DNA of 64,000 nt from Roseateles puraquae (lineage in GTDB: Bacteria; Pseudomonadota; Gammaproteobacteria; Burkholderiales; Burkholderiaceae_C): NCBI RefSeq assembly GCF_002205845.1, contig NZ_NISI01000001.1, forward strand, positions 682,001-746,000. Reading direction: 5' to 3'. Positions within the stretch are counted from its first letter, which is position 1; every line of letters begins with the position of its first letter. The notes under the pieces were generated by a model, which saw only the letters and a list, made by a program, of their open reading frames with translations, had not been told where the DNA came from and did no database searches. Of the stretch, positions 35,725 through 46,551 are shown in pieces. Made by a program: the position numbers and the translations under genes.

Positions 35725-35756
35725 AATAAAAAAGCGCCCCGCAAGCGGGGCGCTTT
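35725..35756 (-). terminator. Rho-independent terminator of the PEP-CTERM gene
   Basis: A perfect 12 bp stem (AAAGCGCCCCGC / GCGGGGCGCTTT) with a 2-base loop lies at 35731-35756; read on the minus strand it runs into a T-rich tract (TTTTTTATT). It follows the PEP-CTERM stop by 35 bp and isolates that gene from the methyltransferase below. Confidence 0.92.
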
Positions 35757-35791
35757 CATGCTGCCAGAGCAGCGCGGCTTATTGCCGAATC

Positions 35792-36628
35792 TCAGGCCGA
35801 CTTGCGACGCTTGCTGGCCACACCGACGGCCAGGAAGGCAGCGCCAACCAGGGCCAGGGCGCCCGGTTCCGGCACCGGCACGAAGAAGGCGTTGGCGGAG
35901 TTGTTGAGCAGTTGGATGCTCTGGCCCGACACCGGAATGAACGACTGGAAGTTACCGTTCAGGTCCAGCTTGATGTGGAAGGGACGCGGGGCGATGAAGT
36001 AAGCCTCACCGTCCGGGCTCTTCAGCTGGAAGTCACCGAACAGGATCTCGAAGTTACCGTTCGCCAGGCCGGAGCCGCTCGAATTGCCGTCCGCAGCGAG
36101 CGTCAGCGAAGCCGTACCCAGCAGCAGGTCGTCGGTCAGCGAGGCTGCGCCGCTTGCCAGCACGAGGTCACCAAACGACGGCACAGCGCTAGCCGAACCG
36201 CCGACGTTCCAGTCGGTGTCCTGGTTTTGGTCCAGGTAGAGCTCAATGGCGTTGTAGGTGGCCTTGAACGTCGTCGTCGTGCCGTCCGTCGTGTAAGTGC
36301 CGGAACCGATGAACTTGGCGTAGATGCCGTAGCCGTAGGCCGGGAACAGCGGGGGGTAGACGGCGTTCAGCTGCGTCGACAGGGCATTGCCGTTGCGGAA
36401 CCACTGACCGGCGTTGAAGATCGCGGCGGTGGAGAAGTGGCTCGCATCCTGGAACGTCACGACTTCGTCGTACTGGCCGCTGAGCTGGTCAGCCACGAAT
36501 TGGTTGGGGAAGCCGCCGCCGGCGCTTTCCTGGATCGTGACCGGCAGGCCAACCGTCGCTGCGTGAGCGCCAGCAGCACCGAACGCCAGGGCCACAACAG
36601 CCAGCTTCAGTTGCTTGGAAAACATCAT
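35792..36628 (-). CDS. PEP-CTERM sorting-domain protein (exosortase substrate)
   Basis: A 278-residue exported protein. It has a Sec signal peptide (MMFSKQLKLAVVALAFGAAGAHA, cleavage about residue 23), a Ser/Thr/Gly/Asn-rich mature part, and a full sorting signal at the C-terminus: VPEPG, hydrophobic helix (ALALVGAAFLAVGVA) and basic tail (SKRRKSA). The exosortase encoded at 23071-24630 should cleave near PEP. The body has no known fold that I recognise; it contains many aromatic and Asp/Asn residues and no Cys. ATG 36628 follows AGGAG by seven bases. A -24/-12 promoter lies 53 bp upstream, which suggests that expression depends on RpoN and PrsR. Confidence 0.93.
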   Translation of the reverse strand: MMFSKQLKLAVVALAFGAAGAHAATVGLPVTIQESAGGGFPNQFVADQLSGQYDEVVTFQDASHFSTAAIFNAGQWFRNGNALSTQLNAVYPPLFPAYGYGIYAKFIGSGTYTTDGTTTTFKATYNAIELYLDQNQDTDWNVGGSASAVPSFGDLVLASGAASLTDDLLLGTASLTLAADGNSSGSGLANGNFEILFGDFQLKSPDGEAYFIAPRPFHIKLDLNGNFQSFIPVSGQSIQLLNNSANAFFVPVPEPGALALVGAAFLAVGVASKRRKSA

Positions 36629-36680
36629 TTGGAATCTCCTGTTGGTGAACAAGGCGCTAGTGATTCGCCGCACACCACAT

Positions 36681-36698
36681 AAGCAGAGACCATGCCAA
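36681..36698 (-). promoter_or_regulatory. Predicted sigma-54 promoter of the PEP-CTERM gene
   Basis: Minus-strand sequence TTGGCATGGTCTCTGCTT has the invariant GG and GC of sigma-54 promoters spaced by exactly 10 bases and matches the -24 TGGCA and -12 TGC blocks. A start of transcription about 12 bases past the GC would fall near 36670 and give a leader of about 43 bases before ATG 36628. The same locus encodes PrsR, an activator with the GAFTGA loop that binds sigma-54. Confidence 0.78.
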
Positions 36699-36759
36699 CT
36701 CGCTCAACTGCTTTAAAAACAAGGACTTAGGAAATTCAAGCCGGATCAGCGCCACAAGC

Positions 36760-36776
36760 TGTAAACAATTCCGACA
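36760..36776. promoter_or_regulatory. Possible activator (PrsR) binding site
   Basis: A partly palindromic sequence, TGTAAACAATTCCGACA on the plus strand, with TGT and ACA ends, lies about 90-105 bases upstream of the predicted transcription start, where enhancer-binding proteins usually sit. No PrsR consensus is known to me, so this is only a candidate. Confidence 0.25.
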
Positions 36777-36806
36777 AGCGCCGACGCCCACCAGCGCGCC
36801 CTGGCC

Positions 36807-38099
36807 TCAAATCATGAGGTCGTAGGACGTGTGGCCGACTTCCAGCGCCGCCACACACTCCCGCCAGACACGGTCCGGCTCGGCGAGCTTGAAGCCGACG
36901 AAGACACCGCCTTCGCTTTCCATCTTGCGCACGGCCGAGACCTTGAGCGTGGTCTTCTCGTTCTCGCCCAGCTCAATCAGGGCCTCGCCTTCCTGGCCGA
37001 CCTCCACGTCGAGCTTGCATTCGGCCTGGAAGCCCGACAGCGACACCTCGATCACATTGAGGATGAATGGACGAGGCCCACTGGGCGTGGGGAAGGTCAC
37101 CACACCCGGGCAGCGCAGCGAGAAGCGCTGGTGCTGACGCACATGCACCGGCCCCACTGGATCAAGCTCCAACAGGGGTAGCACCGGCCGGTACTCCGCC
37201 ATCGTGTAGATCGACCACAGCAGGGACTTCTTGCGATCTTCCAGGCTGGCAAACAGGTCGCTTTGCTGGTTGAAGAAGTAGTCGAGCAGCTCCGGCGTCA
37301 TGACCGGGTCGTTCGTCGTGTGATAGCGCCGCTGCGGCAGGCGGATGTTGGGCAGCTTCAGCTCGACGAAATACTTGTAGAGGTTCTTGCGCAGCGAGCG
37401 GCCCTTGTACGCCTCACGGAAGATGTGCGGCGCCTTGCGCAGGTCGAGCGAGGCCACCACGGCCGGCGCGCCGTTGGCAAAGTCATAGCCCTCGATGGTC
37501 TTCTGCTGCATGCGGCGGAAGAAGAGCAGGGCCTCGTAGAGCTGGATCTTGTCCGGGTTGACGGCGATGACGAGGTGGCGCGTATCGAAGTACTTGGTGC
37601 AGTACTGATACATGAACTTCATGAGCGGGAACAGGATCCAGCCGCCCGTCTTGCGGAAGTCCGGATGCACGGCCAGTGCCGAAATCTCGGCGATCTTGCC
37701 GCCCTCGCTGCGCAACGGGTCCAGGTCGAAGATGGCCTGCAGCGGGAAGCCAAAGACACCTTCGCGGATCATCGACATCGTGCCAACGACGCGCCCCTCG
37801 TACTTGGCGCACAGCGTCGTGGTGGTGGGCAGCGCGTGGTACTGCGTGATGCGCATGCCCGAGGGGTGGGGCTTCATGAAGCCGCTGCCGACATAGGCGT
37901 CGTGCAGCAGCCGAAAGCACGCTTCGAGCTCTTCCTTGGTCTCGGCGATCTTGAGTTCGAGCCGGGCATCAGGCGCCGGATCGCAATCGATCATGTAGCG
38001 CAGCACCGGGAAGCGCACGGCGGGCGGCAGCATGCCGAATGCGGTGCGCAGCACGCCTCGCATGCGCTTTTGCAAGCTGGAACGGCGGACCTGAGCCAT
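36807..38099 (-). CDS. N-acyl amino acid synthase-like GNAT protein fused to PilZ
   Basis: A 430-residue two-domain protein. Residues ~45-250 match the FeeM-like/PEP-CTERM-associated acyltransferase group: HDAYVGSGFM, GTMSMIREG and IAEISALAVHPDFRKTG, a pattern that binds acyl donors (acyl-ACP) and makes long-chain N-acyl amino acids. Residues ~325-425 look like a PilZ domain: RQHQRFSL gives the RxxxR motif, and EVSLSG stands where D/NxSxxG is expected, with Glu in the first position. PilZ domains bind cyclic di-GMP, so enzyme activity may respond to it. The gene lies 47 bp below prsT and its stop is about 110 bp from the predicted sigma-54 promoter of the PEP-CTERM gene. Confidence 0.85.
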   Translation of the reverse strand: MAQVRRSSLQKRMRGVLRTAFGMLPPAVRFPVLRYMIDCDPAPDARLELKIAETKEELEACFRLLHDAYVGSGFMKPHPSGMRITQYHALPTTTTLCAKYEGRVVGTMSMIREGVFGFPLQAIFDLDPLRSEGGKIAEISALAVHPDFRKTGGWILFPLMKFMYQYCTKYFDTRHLVIAVNPDKIQLYEALLFFRRMQQKTIEGYDFANGAPAVVASLDLRKAPHIFREAYKGRSLRKNLYKYFVELKLPNIRLPQRRYHTTNDPVMTPELLDYFFNQQSDLFASLEDRKKSLLWSIYTMAEYRPVLPLLELDPVGPVHVRQHQRFSLRCPGVVTFPTPSGPRPFILNVIEVSLSGFQAECKLDVEVGQEGEALIELGENEKTTLKVSAVRKMESEGGVFVGFKLAEPDRVWRECVAALEVGHTSYDLMI

Positions 38100-38146
38100 C
38101 GTGAGTTACCGCGTGAATGTGCCGTTCGGCACCATGCCGTTACGGG

Positions 38147-40923
38147 TCAAAGCCGCGCCTGCAGCGCCTTCACTTCCGCCTGGCCGGAGAACTTGTCTCC
38201 CAGAGCCGCCAGACGATCGAGTTCAACGCGCGCCTTGGCCTTGTCGTTGCTGCTCAGATAGTAGCTCGCCAGATGCAGGCGGTAGAGCGGAACGTCGGGT
38301 GCTGCGTCAACCGCGGAGAGCTGTATTTGCAAAGCCTTTGCGAAATCCCGCTTGCTGGCATGGATCTCGGCCAGGGTGTCGAGAAACGCCGGCTCCTGGG
38401 GAGCCAACTTGACCGCCTTCTGGGCCATTTCCAGAGCACCAGGCTTGTTCTCCCGGTTCAGCAGCCAGGCCAGGTTGTTCAGCGCCGCAGCGTTGTCAGG
38501 CTTGGCTTGAACCACGGTCGTGAAGCGCTGGCGGGCCAGTTCGTACTGCCCCTTCTTGAGCGCCAGGTCACCAAGGTAGAACACAAACGGGGCACTCGTC
38601 CACTGAGACTCGAGCTTGGCAGCCGCATCCGCCTGCCCAGCGCGAAGCAAGGCACTGTGCAGCTTGATGGCCACGTCAACCGATGGCTGCTTGGCCAACG
38701 ATTGGCGGTACGCACCGGCAGCGGCAGCCCAGTTCTTGCCGCTCCATTCAAGATCACCTTCCAGGGCGAAGCCTGCTGCCATGTTGGCGGGCTGGCGCTG
38801 CAAGGCACGAGCAGCGGCCAACGCCTCCTTGCGGTTGCCGACACCCAACTCGAGCGCCATCAACCCCTGCCTCGCCTCGACGGAATCGGGCTTGATATCC
38901 AGCGCCTTTCGTAGCGCGGCGCGTGCGGCGGGCAGATCCTTGCGAACGCGATGTACATCGGCGAGGCGCAGGTAGGGCTGCGCCGATGCCGGCTGCAGAG
39001 ACGCGAGACGGGTGAACGTCGTGATGGCCTGATTCTGGTCTCCCGACAGGAACTGCGCGCGACCCAGCGCGTCCAACAACTCGGGGTTGTCAGGCAGCAA
39101 GTTCAGTCCCTCTTGCGCGGCGGCGATCCCGCCCTTGAAATCCTTGCGCTCCAGCATCGCATTGATCAGCGCCACCCGGGGCACCACCTCTGACGGGTTC
39201 GCCTTGATCGCTTGAACCAGGGCATCCTGCACTTCCGCCGGGCCAGCACCCGACTTGGCACGCAGGCTCGAAAGCAGAAGCGCGCCCTGAGGATCACCTG
39301 GCCGCGCCTTGACGAACGCCTCCAGCCGCTGCCGCGCCTGATCGAACTTGTCATCGCCAACGTCCAGCGACGCCAGCGTTGCAATAGACGGAAAATGCGT
39401 TGGGTCAAGGCGCAGGGCATTCTCAAAAGCCGCCCTCGCCTCCTTGGCCTTGCTGCGCTGCAACTCGGCACGGCCGCGCAGGTAGGGTCCAAGAGGCGAC
39501 TTCGGTTGCTTGCGCTCCAACTGCTCGATGGCCTTGAAGGCGCCGTCGTATTCCTGACGGCGCAGATGGCCATTGATCAGCGCCAGATCCGCAGCCACGC
39601 CGGGGTCCGACGAGGAGATGGTGCGCAGCGCTTCAAAGCCCTGCTCCGTCTGGCCTTTGGCCATCTGGGCCAGAGCCAACGCCGTGCGGCTGCGTGCATC
39701 CTTCTCGTCAAGGGCTGCCGCCTGCTTGAAGAGTTGCTCCGACTTGGCCGACTCTCCACCCACCCGATACGCCTGAGCCATCAGCACCAAGGCTTCTCGC
39801 GGTGGGGCCGCCGCCTCCACCAAGGGTTGCAACGCCTTGATCGCCTTGGTCGGCTCGCCAGACTTCACGTAGACCTGACCCAGCAACAGCCGCGTCCGGG
39901 GCCGGTCGGGCGCCACCTGGAGCGCGCGAGCCAGATGCGTCTGCGCCTGCATCAACTGCCCCTTGCTCAACTCGATGGCACCGGCGAGTTGCAGCACCAT
40001 CGGGTCATCAGGCAGGTTTCGCACCAGCGGCTGAACCGTTTCGTAGGCTGTTTTCACGTCCCCCTTCTCGAAGGCCAGAGAAGCCGTGAAGAAAATCGTC
40101 TCCAGCGATTGCGGCGCCACCTTGCGCAGGACCTGCAACTGCGCCTCGACGGCCGCCAGGTCTTTGCGCCCCATCAAAAGCCAGATCAGCGAGGTGTGAG
40201 CCGCCCCGTTGTTCGGATTGCGATCGATGGCCTCGCGGAACGCCGCCATGGCCGCGTCTTCCTGACCGGTCACCAGCAGGAGTTCTCCACGCAGCTGCCG
40301 TGCTTCGGAGTCGGCCGGCGCCGACTCGATGACCTTGTCCAGCAACGCCAGCGCGCCCGACACATCCTTCTGCCCGGCAAGTCGACGGACTTCCAACAGA
40401 CGCGCGCCGAGGTGGTTGGGCGAGACGGACAGCGCCGCCTTGACGGCTGCATCAGCCTCGACCGGCTTCTTCAGGGTGATGTAGGCCTTGGCCAGGGTGA
40501 CCTGCAGATCCGCCTGCGCCTCAGGCAGCTTGAGAGTCTTGCCGGCGTATGTGCTGACCACCTTCTGGGCGTCGCCTTTGCTCAGCGCGATCCGCGCCAG
40601 CAGCGGGGCTACGCGGTCGGGGTCGAAGCCGAGATCCTGCGCCTTCTGCAACTCCACGCTCGCGGCCGCGTCTTCGCCCGCGTCGAGCATCAGCTTGCCC
40701 AGCAGGTAACGCCCTTCGGCGTCATCCGGGTTCTTCTGGAGAAGGTTCTTGAGCTCGATCACCGCGCCCTTGGTGTCCTTCTTCTCGATGTGCTTGCGAG
40801 CCGACTCCAGCAGGTTGCCCTGCGACTCGCCGGAACAGCCCGCCAGGCCCAGCGACAGGCCCAGAGCCGCCAGCACCCATGCGCTTTGGCTGAATATCAC
40901 GTGGTTCTTCCCTGACTTTGGTG

Positions 40924-40927
<4 letters not shown>
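38147..40927 (-). CDS. prsT: PEP-CTERM system TPR-repeat lipoprotein PrsT
   Basis: A 926-residue protein with a lipoprotein signal (LGLSLGLAGC, lipid Cys about residue 31) followed by roughly twenty tetratricopeptide repeats extending to the C-terminus (for example GNLLESARKHIEKKDTKGA and NPDDAEGRYLLGKLMLDAGE at the start). The family (TIGR02917) accompanies PrsK and PrsR in XrtA genomes. It should be a periplasm-facing scaffold, perhaps for polysaccharide export or for PEP-CTERM protein handling. ATG 40927 overlaps the prsR stop (ATGA), so it is in one operon with the regulator. It is among the longest genes here and has no frameshift. Confidence 0.93.
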
Positions 40928-42287
<1,360 letters not shown>

Positions 42288-42291
<4 letters not shown>

Positions 42292-44402
42292 TGGACGTCG
42301 AGCGCCGTCAGCGGCGCCTCGGTCTGGGCATGGAACAAGGGCAGCAGCAGGGTGACGGTCGTCCCCTGGTTCACTTCACTTTGCACGCTGATCTTTCCCC
42401 CCAGTTCATGCACGTATTGGTAGCTCTCGTGGGCGCCAATGCCCATGCCGCTGGCCTTGGTGGTCTGGAACGGCTTGAAGAGACGATTCTGGATGAAATC
42501 CTCGGTCATTCCGCAGCCCGTGTCTTCCACGCGAACGCGGGCTTGGCTGCCTTGAGCGTCCAGGGTGAGGCTGACGCGACCGTTGGCGGGCGTGGCATCG
42601 AAGGCGTTCTGCACCACGTGGCCCAACACCCGCTCCACGCGCTCCACATGCCCCCGCGTGCTGACACCCGGCTGCAGCACCAGTTCCAGCGTTCGCCCCT
42701 TGCTGGCCGCGGCCGAGGCCAGACGGCGGGCGATCTGCTCCAGGTCAACGCCACTGGTCACACCATGCGGCTTGTCACCTTCCCGCAGTTGCAGCATCAG
42801 CTGGCGCATCTTCTCGAGCGAGTTCTCGACGGTGTCGAGCATGTCCTGCTGGAACTCAGGGTTGTCACGCAGGCGCTTGGCGTTCTTCATCATCAGCGAC
42901 AGCTGCGTGACGATGTTCTTCAGGTCGTGCACGACAAAGGCCGACATGCGATTGAAGGCGTCGAACTTGCGCGCCTCCAGCAGGGCCTCGGTGACCAGGG
43001 CTTGGTCCAGATAGCCCGACGCCTGGCTTGCCGCAGTGCGCAGCAGGTCGCGCACCTCCCAGTTCAATTCCACGGTCGCCCGCGGCCGCCCCAGGACGAC
43101 GAAGCCGATCAACGCCTCCCGCACCAGCAGGGGCACCAGCAACCAGCACCGGTCATCGGCCACCAGCCACGCCGGCAGGTCGAGCTCCGGATAGGCCTCG
43201 CGGCGAGCGCGCCATTCGTCGATGTCGATGATCCAGGCGCGCTGCTGCCAGAACCGCGCCAGAGCACCGTCCCGCGGTTCGCTTGCGACCTCATGGGACA
43301 GGTTCCAGCGTGCCGCCTGCAGGAAATCGCCGCCCGACGAGCGCTGCATCCAGAGCATGCCGCTCGGGCTCTCCACCAGGTTGGCCAGCGCCTTGACGAC
43401 GGTTTCGGAGGTGTGCTCGGGCGCCGTGCTGCCCGACAGCAACTGCGTGAAGCGCAGCCACTCTTCCCGGTAGTCGTAGCGGTAGCTGAAGAAGTTCTTG
43501 CTGATGTAGACCCGCAATCGCGATCGCATCGAGCCCGAGGCCACCAGCAGTGCCAGCGCCACCAGCGCCACGAAGACCAGGGCCACCGACAGCGCGCGCC
43601 CCCAGTCGCCGCTGGTGTAGCGCACGTAGTAACCGACGCCGGCCACGATCAGCAGATAGGCGCCCACCAGCAACAGCGTGGCCGAATGGAACACCGCCGC
43701 TCGCGACACGTGCAGCTTGCCCAGCCAGTCGCCATGGCGGCGCGACGCCACGTAGAGCAGCGGCACGGCTGCCGCATGCACCAGGGCACGCACGCTGATC
43801 GCGTCACCGTCGAACCGCTCGAACAAGGCGGCCTGGGAACCGACGAAAAGGTCGAACACGAAGATCGCCCCGAGCCCGAGGCAGACCGGCTTGGCATTCC
43901 AGCGCGCATCGCCCGTGGCGTTGCGCAACATCTGCTCGACCAGCACCAGGCCCAGCACGGCCGTGGCCAGGGCCGCGAAGCCCTGAGGCCGCGCAAGCGC
44001 ACCCGCAGGCAGCCCGTCTGACCAGAAGACCAGGCCAAACGACAACAGCAGCACGCCCGCTGCAAGCGGCCTCAGCAGGCCGAAGGCACCGCCACGCCGC
44101 GGCGGGGGCAGCAGCATCAACATGAAGGCGTACCAGCAGCACACCCGAAGGAGGTCCAGCGTCGGCGCGATCCAGCCCGGCGGCCGTGCCGACCAATGGC
44201 TCACGCCCTCCAGCAGCACGGCGCCGGCCCAGGCTGTGCTGAACGCCAGCGCCAGCAGGAAGGTGACGGCCACGCGCGTGACGGGCTGCCCGCCAACCAC
44301 CAGCCGCTGGGCGAAGTACAACCCCAGGCCGCCATAAGCCAGCAGGGCCACCAGCGCACTGAGGCTGCTCAGGACAAGAAAGGGGGCCAGCACCTCGGTC
44401 AT
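42288..44402 (-). CDS. prsK: PEP-CTERM system histidine kinase PrsK
   Basis: A 704-residue membrane sensor kinase (TIGR02916-type). The first ~300 residues carry about eight to ten transmembrane helices, then a GAF-like domain (about 330-470). The dimerisation helix with the phospho-acceptor His lies in SAFVVHDLKNIVTQL, and the ATP domain shows HVVQNAFDAT (N box), VEDTGCGMTED (G1) and SGMGIGAHES (G2). It should phosphorylate PrsR at Asp55 in response to an unknown envelope or carbon signal. ATG 44402 is chosen over TTG 44423, although neither has a strong ribosome site. 115 bp separate it from epsB. Confidence 0.93.
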
Positions 44403-44517
44403 GACATTCGGCGCAGCGCCCAATTCAGCAAAGTCGCAGACATCCAGGATTCAAGCACGCCACATGGCGCCTGCCCATCCCGTCTAACGCCGCCACATCC
44501 GGGGCGGCCCGGCGCGG

Positions 44518-45900
44518 TCAGCGCGCGCCCTTGCCGGTCAGCACCACCGCCACGGTCTCCAGCATGATCAGCAGATCGAGGAACAGCGAATGGTTCTTCA
44601 CGTAGTACAGGTCGTACTGCAGCTTCTCGACCGAATCCTCGATGGTGGAGCCATATTCGTAGCGCACCTGCGCCCAGCCGGTGACGCCCGGCTTCACGCT
44701 GTGGCGCACCGCGTAGTACGGGATCTTGCTGATCAGCTCATCCACGAAGAACTGCCGCTCCGGACGCGGGCCCACCATGCTCATCTCGCCCCACAGCACG
44801 TTGAAGAGCTGCGGCAGTTCGTCGATGCGGACCTTGCGGATGAACCGGCCGACGCGCGTCACGCGGTCATCGTTCTTGGTGGCCCAGCGCGGCTTGCCGT
44901 CCTTCTCGGCGTCGGTGCGCATGCTGCGGAACTTGATCACCTTGAACGGCACGCCGTTCAAGCCGACCCGCTCCTGGCGATACAGCACCGGGCCGCGGGA
45001 CTCCAGTCGGATGGCGATTGCCGTGACCAGCATGATCGGCAGCGTCAGCAGCAGGATCAGCGTGGCGAAGATCACATCGCTCACCCGCTTGATGGCAGCG
45101 CGCAGCATGCCCTGGCTGAAGCCATCACCAAACACCAGCCAACCGGCATTGACGTGCTTGATGTTGATCTGAGCCAGGGTCTTCTCGAAATGGGTGGCGA
45201 TGTCGACCACGCGCACGCCCGACAGCTTGCAGTCCAGCAACTGGCGCAGCGGCATGCTGCCGCCGCGGCGCTCGGTCAGGGCCACCACGATCTCGTCGAC
45301 GTTGTGCTTCAGCGCGGCCTCGGTGAGGTTGGCGCCGTCGTTGATGATCTCGCTGGCCGGCACATCCGGCTGGTCTTCATTCGGGCCGGCATAGAAGCCG
45401 ACGATCTGGGCGTGCGGGTCCGAGGCCCGCAGGGTGTTGCCCACCGTCAGCGCTGCCTTGCCGGTGCCGAAGATCAGGATGCGACTGCGCATGCGCGCCT
45501 GCGCGCCGGAGTGCGCCGCATAGACCCGGTGCACCATCACGGCCGCCACCGCCACCATGGCCACCAGCGTGAGCGAGTCCCGATGCGTCGTGTTGGACGG
45601 CACCAGGCTGAAGATCATGTACGCCAGCGGCAGGCCGAAGAGCAATCCGAACAGCGCACGTGCGCAGGACTCGGTGACCGAGCGGTTGTGGACGTGCTGG
45701 TAGAAACCCGTCGCTGAATTGATGACGAACATGCAGCCCGCGAGGGACAGGCCATGCGACGCGGCAAACGGCAGCACCGTCTGCGCCGACTCGCCTTGGC
45801 TCAGCACCACTGCAATCACGGCAAAAACAATCAGGCCCAGGTCAAAACAAACCTGTAGCAGAGTTTGTTTATGCAGATAGTGGTTGAATATTCGAATCAT
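44518..45900 (-). CDS. epsB: Initiating undecaprenyl-phosphate sugar phosphotransferase EpsB
   Basis: A 460-residue polyisoprenyl-phosphate hexose-1-phosphate transferase of the TIGR03013 group. It has four N-terminal helices, a Rossmann-like domain (RILIFGTGKAALTVG), a fifth hydrophobic segment (VIFATLILLLTLPIMLVTAIAIRLES), and the catalytic bacterial sugar-transferase domain (GPVLYRQERVGLNG, FKVIKFRSMRTDAE, RKVRIDELPQLFNVL, MSMVGPRPE, GVTGWAQV). It begins synthesis of the polymer by loading the first sugar on undecaprenyl phosphate. ATG 45900 has GGGGA five bases upstream; ATG 45906 is possible. It is the first gene of the prs operon and is preceded by a long non-coding stretch. Confidence 0.92.
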   Translation of the reverse strand: MIRIFNHYLHKQTLLQVCFDLGLIVFAVIAVVLSQGESAQTVLPFAASHGLSLAGCMFVINSATGFYQHVHNRSVTESCARALFGLLFGLPLAYMIFSLVPSNTTHRDSLTLVAMVAVAAVMVHRVYAAHSGAQARMRSRILIFGTGKAALTVGNTLRASDPHAQIVGFYAGPNEDQPDVPASEIINDGANLTEAALKHNVDEIVVALTERRGGSMPLRQLLDCKLSGVRVVDIATHFEKTLAQINIKHVNAGWLVFGDGFSQGMLRAAIKRVSDVIFATLILLLTLPIMLVTAIAIRLESRGPVLYRQERVGLNGVPFKVIKFRSMRTDAEKDGKPRWATKNDDRVTRVGRFIRKVRIDELPQLFNVLWGEMSMVGPRPERQFFVDELISKIPYYAVRHSVKPGVTGWAQVRYEYGSTIEDSVEKLQYDLYYVKNHSLFLDLLIMLETVAVVLTGKGAR

Positions 45901-46501
45901 TTGCATCCCCGATCACCTACTGCTTGGCACCCTCAATCGCATATTGATCAACGAAATTCGAAAACAATCGATATTTCATTCACCACCCCAGCGCAGACAC
46001 CTGGCATCTCTAACCCACCAAGTGGCTGTTCCGAGCCTGAGGGCGCTTCGGAGACAGTCCGGCGGGTTCGCGCGGGGTCGACAACCGGCTTTGCAATGAC
46101 CGTAGCCGACCAGCCTCTGATCGCGCCGGCATCATGCCTCTGGCACCCCGCCTTGAAAGCCCCCCGTTTGGAGGGTGCGCGGACCCTGAAGATGTGACGC
46201 CGGCGTGCCCTGTTCGGCGACTCCCCAGCGCCGCGCGTGATGACGGGCGGGAGTAGAACGCAAAGCCAACTTCGGGCGCACGACGGACGCAGCCAAAGCG
46301 TGCGGAACGCACGCGCAAACCTGCCAAAACCCCAAAGCAATCACTTATGTGCAGCGTGCGTAACAGCCGCGCAGCCGTAGTTCCCCGCGTCGTCAATATT
46401 TACCGAGACGCTGCTTTCGGGGAGTATTCACGCCTTGCGACATTCACCCGCCACACACGCCCGAACGCGCTGGCCGCAGACACGCCGACCCGCGACAAGA
46501 C
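45901..46501. other. Long non-coding region upstream of epsB
   Basis: About 600 bases without a convincing gene: open frames are short and have no family resemblance. GC is lower near 45900-46000 than elsewhere. It contains a 7 bp inverted repeat (gcgtgcg gaa cgcacgc, 46298-46314). The region must hold the epsB promoter; a sigma-70-like pair (TTGTTT and, 17 bp on, ATATGC) exists on the minus strand near 45935-45965, with weak matches. I saw no well-spaced -24/-12 element here. Confidence 0.5.
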
Positions 46502-46529
46502 GAAAAAAAGCCCGCCGGGCGGCGGGCTT
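46502..46529 (-). terminator. Rho-independent terminator of the livK-like gene
   Basis: A stem AAGCCCGCC / GGCGGGCTT with a GGGC loop lies at 46508-46529, preceded on the plus strand by a run of seven A, which is a T tract on the minus strand. It stands 22 bp after the stop of the binding-protein gene. Confidence 0.88.
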
Positions 46530-46551
46530 GCAGGAGCGGAGGCGTTCGGGA

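Noticed and set aside
38119-38132. Terminator after prsT
   Set aside because: A 6 bp perfect hairpin (GTGCCG-TT-CGGCAC) follows prsT, but no T tract follows it and the next gene starts 47 bp below the prsT stop, so read-through is more likely.
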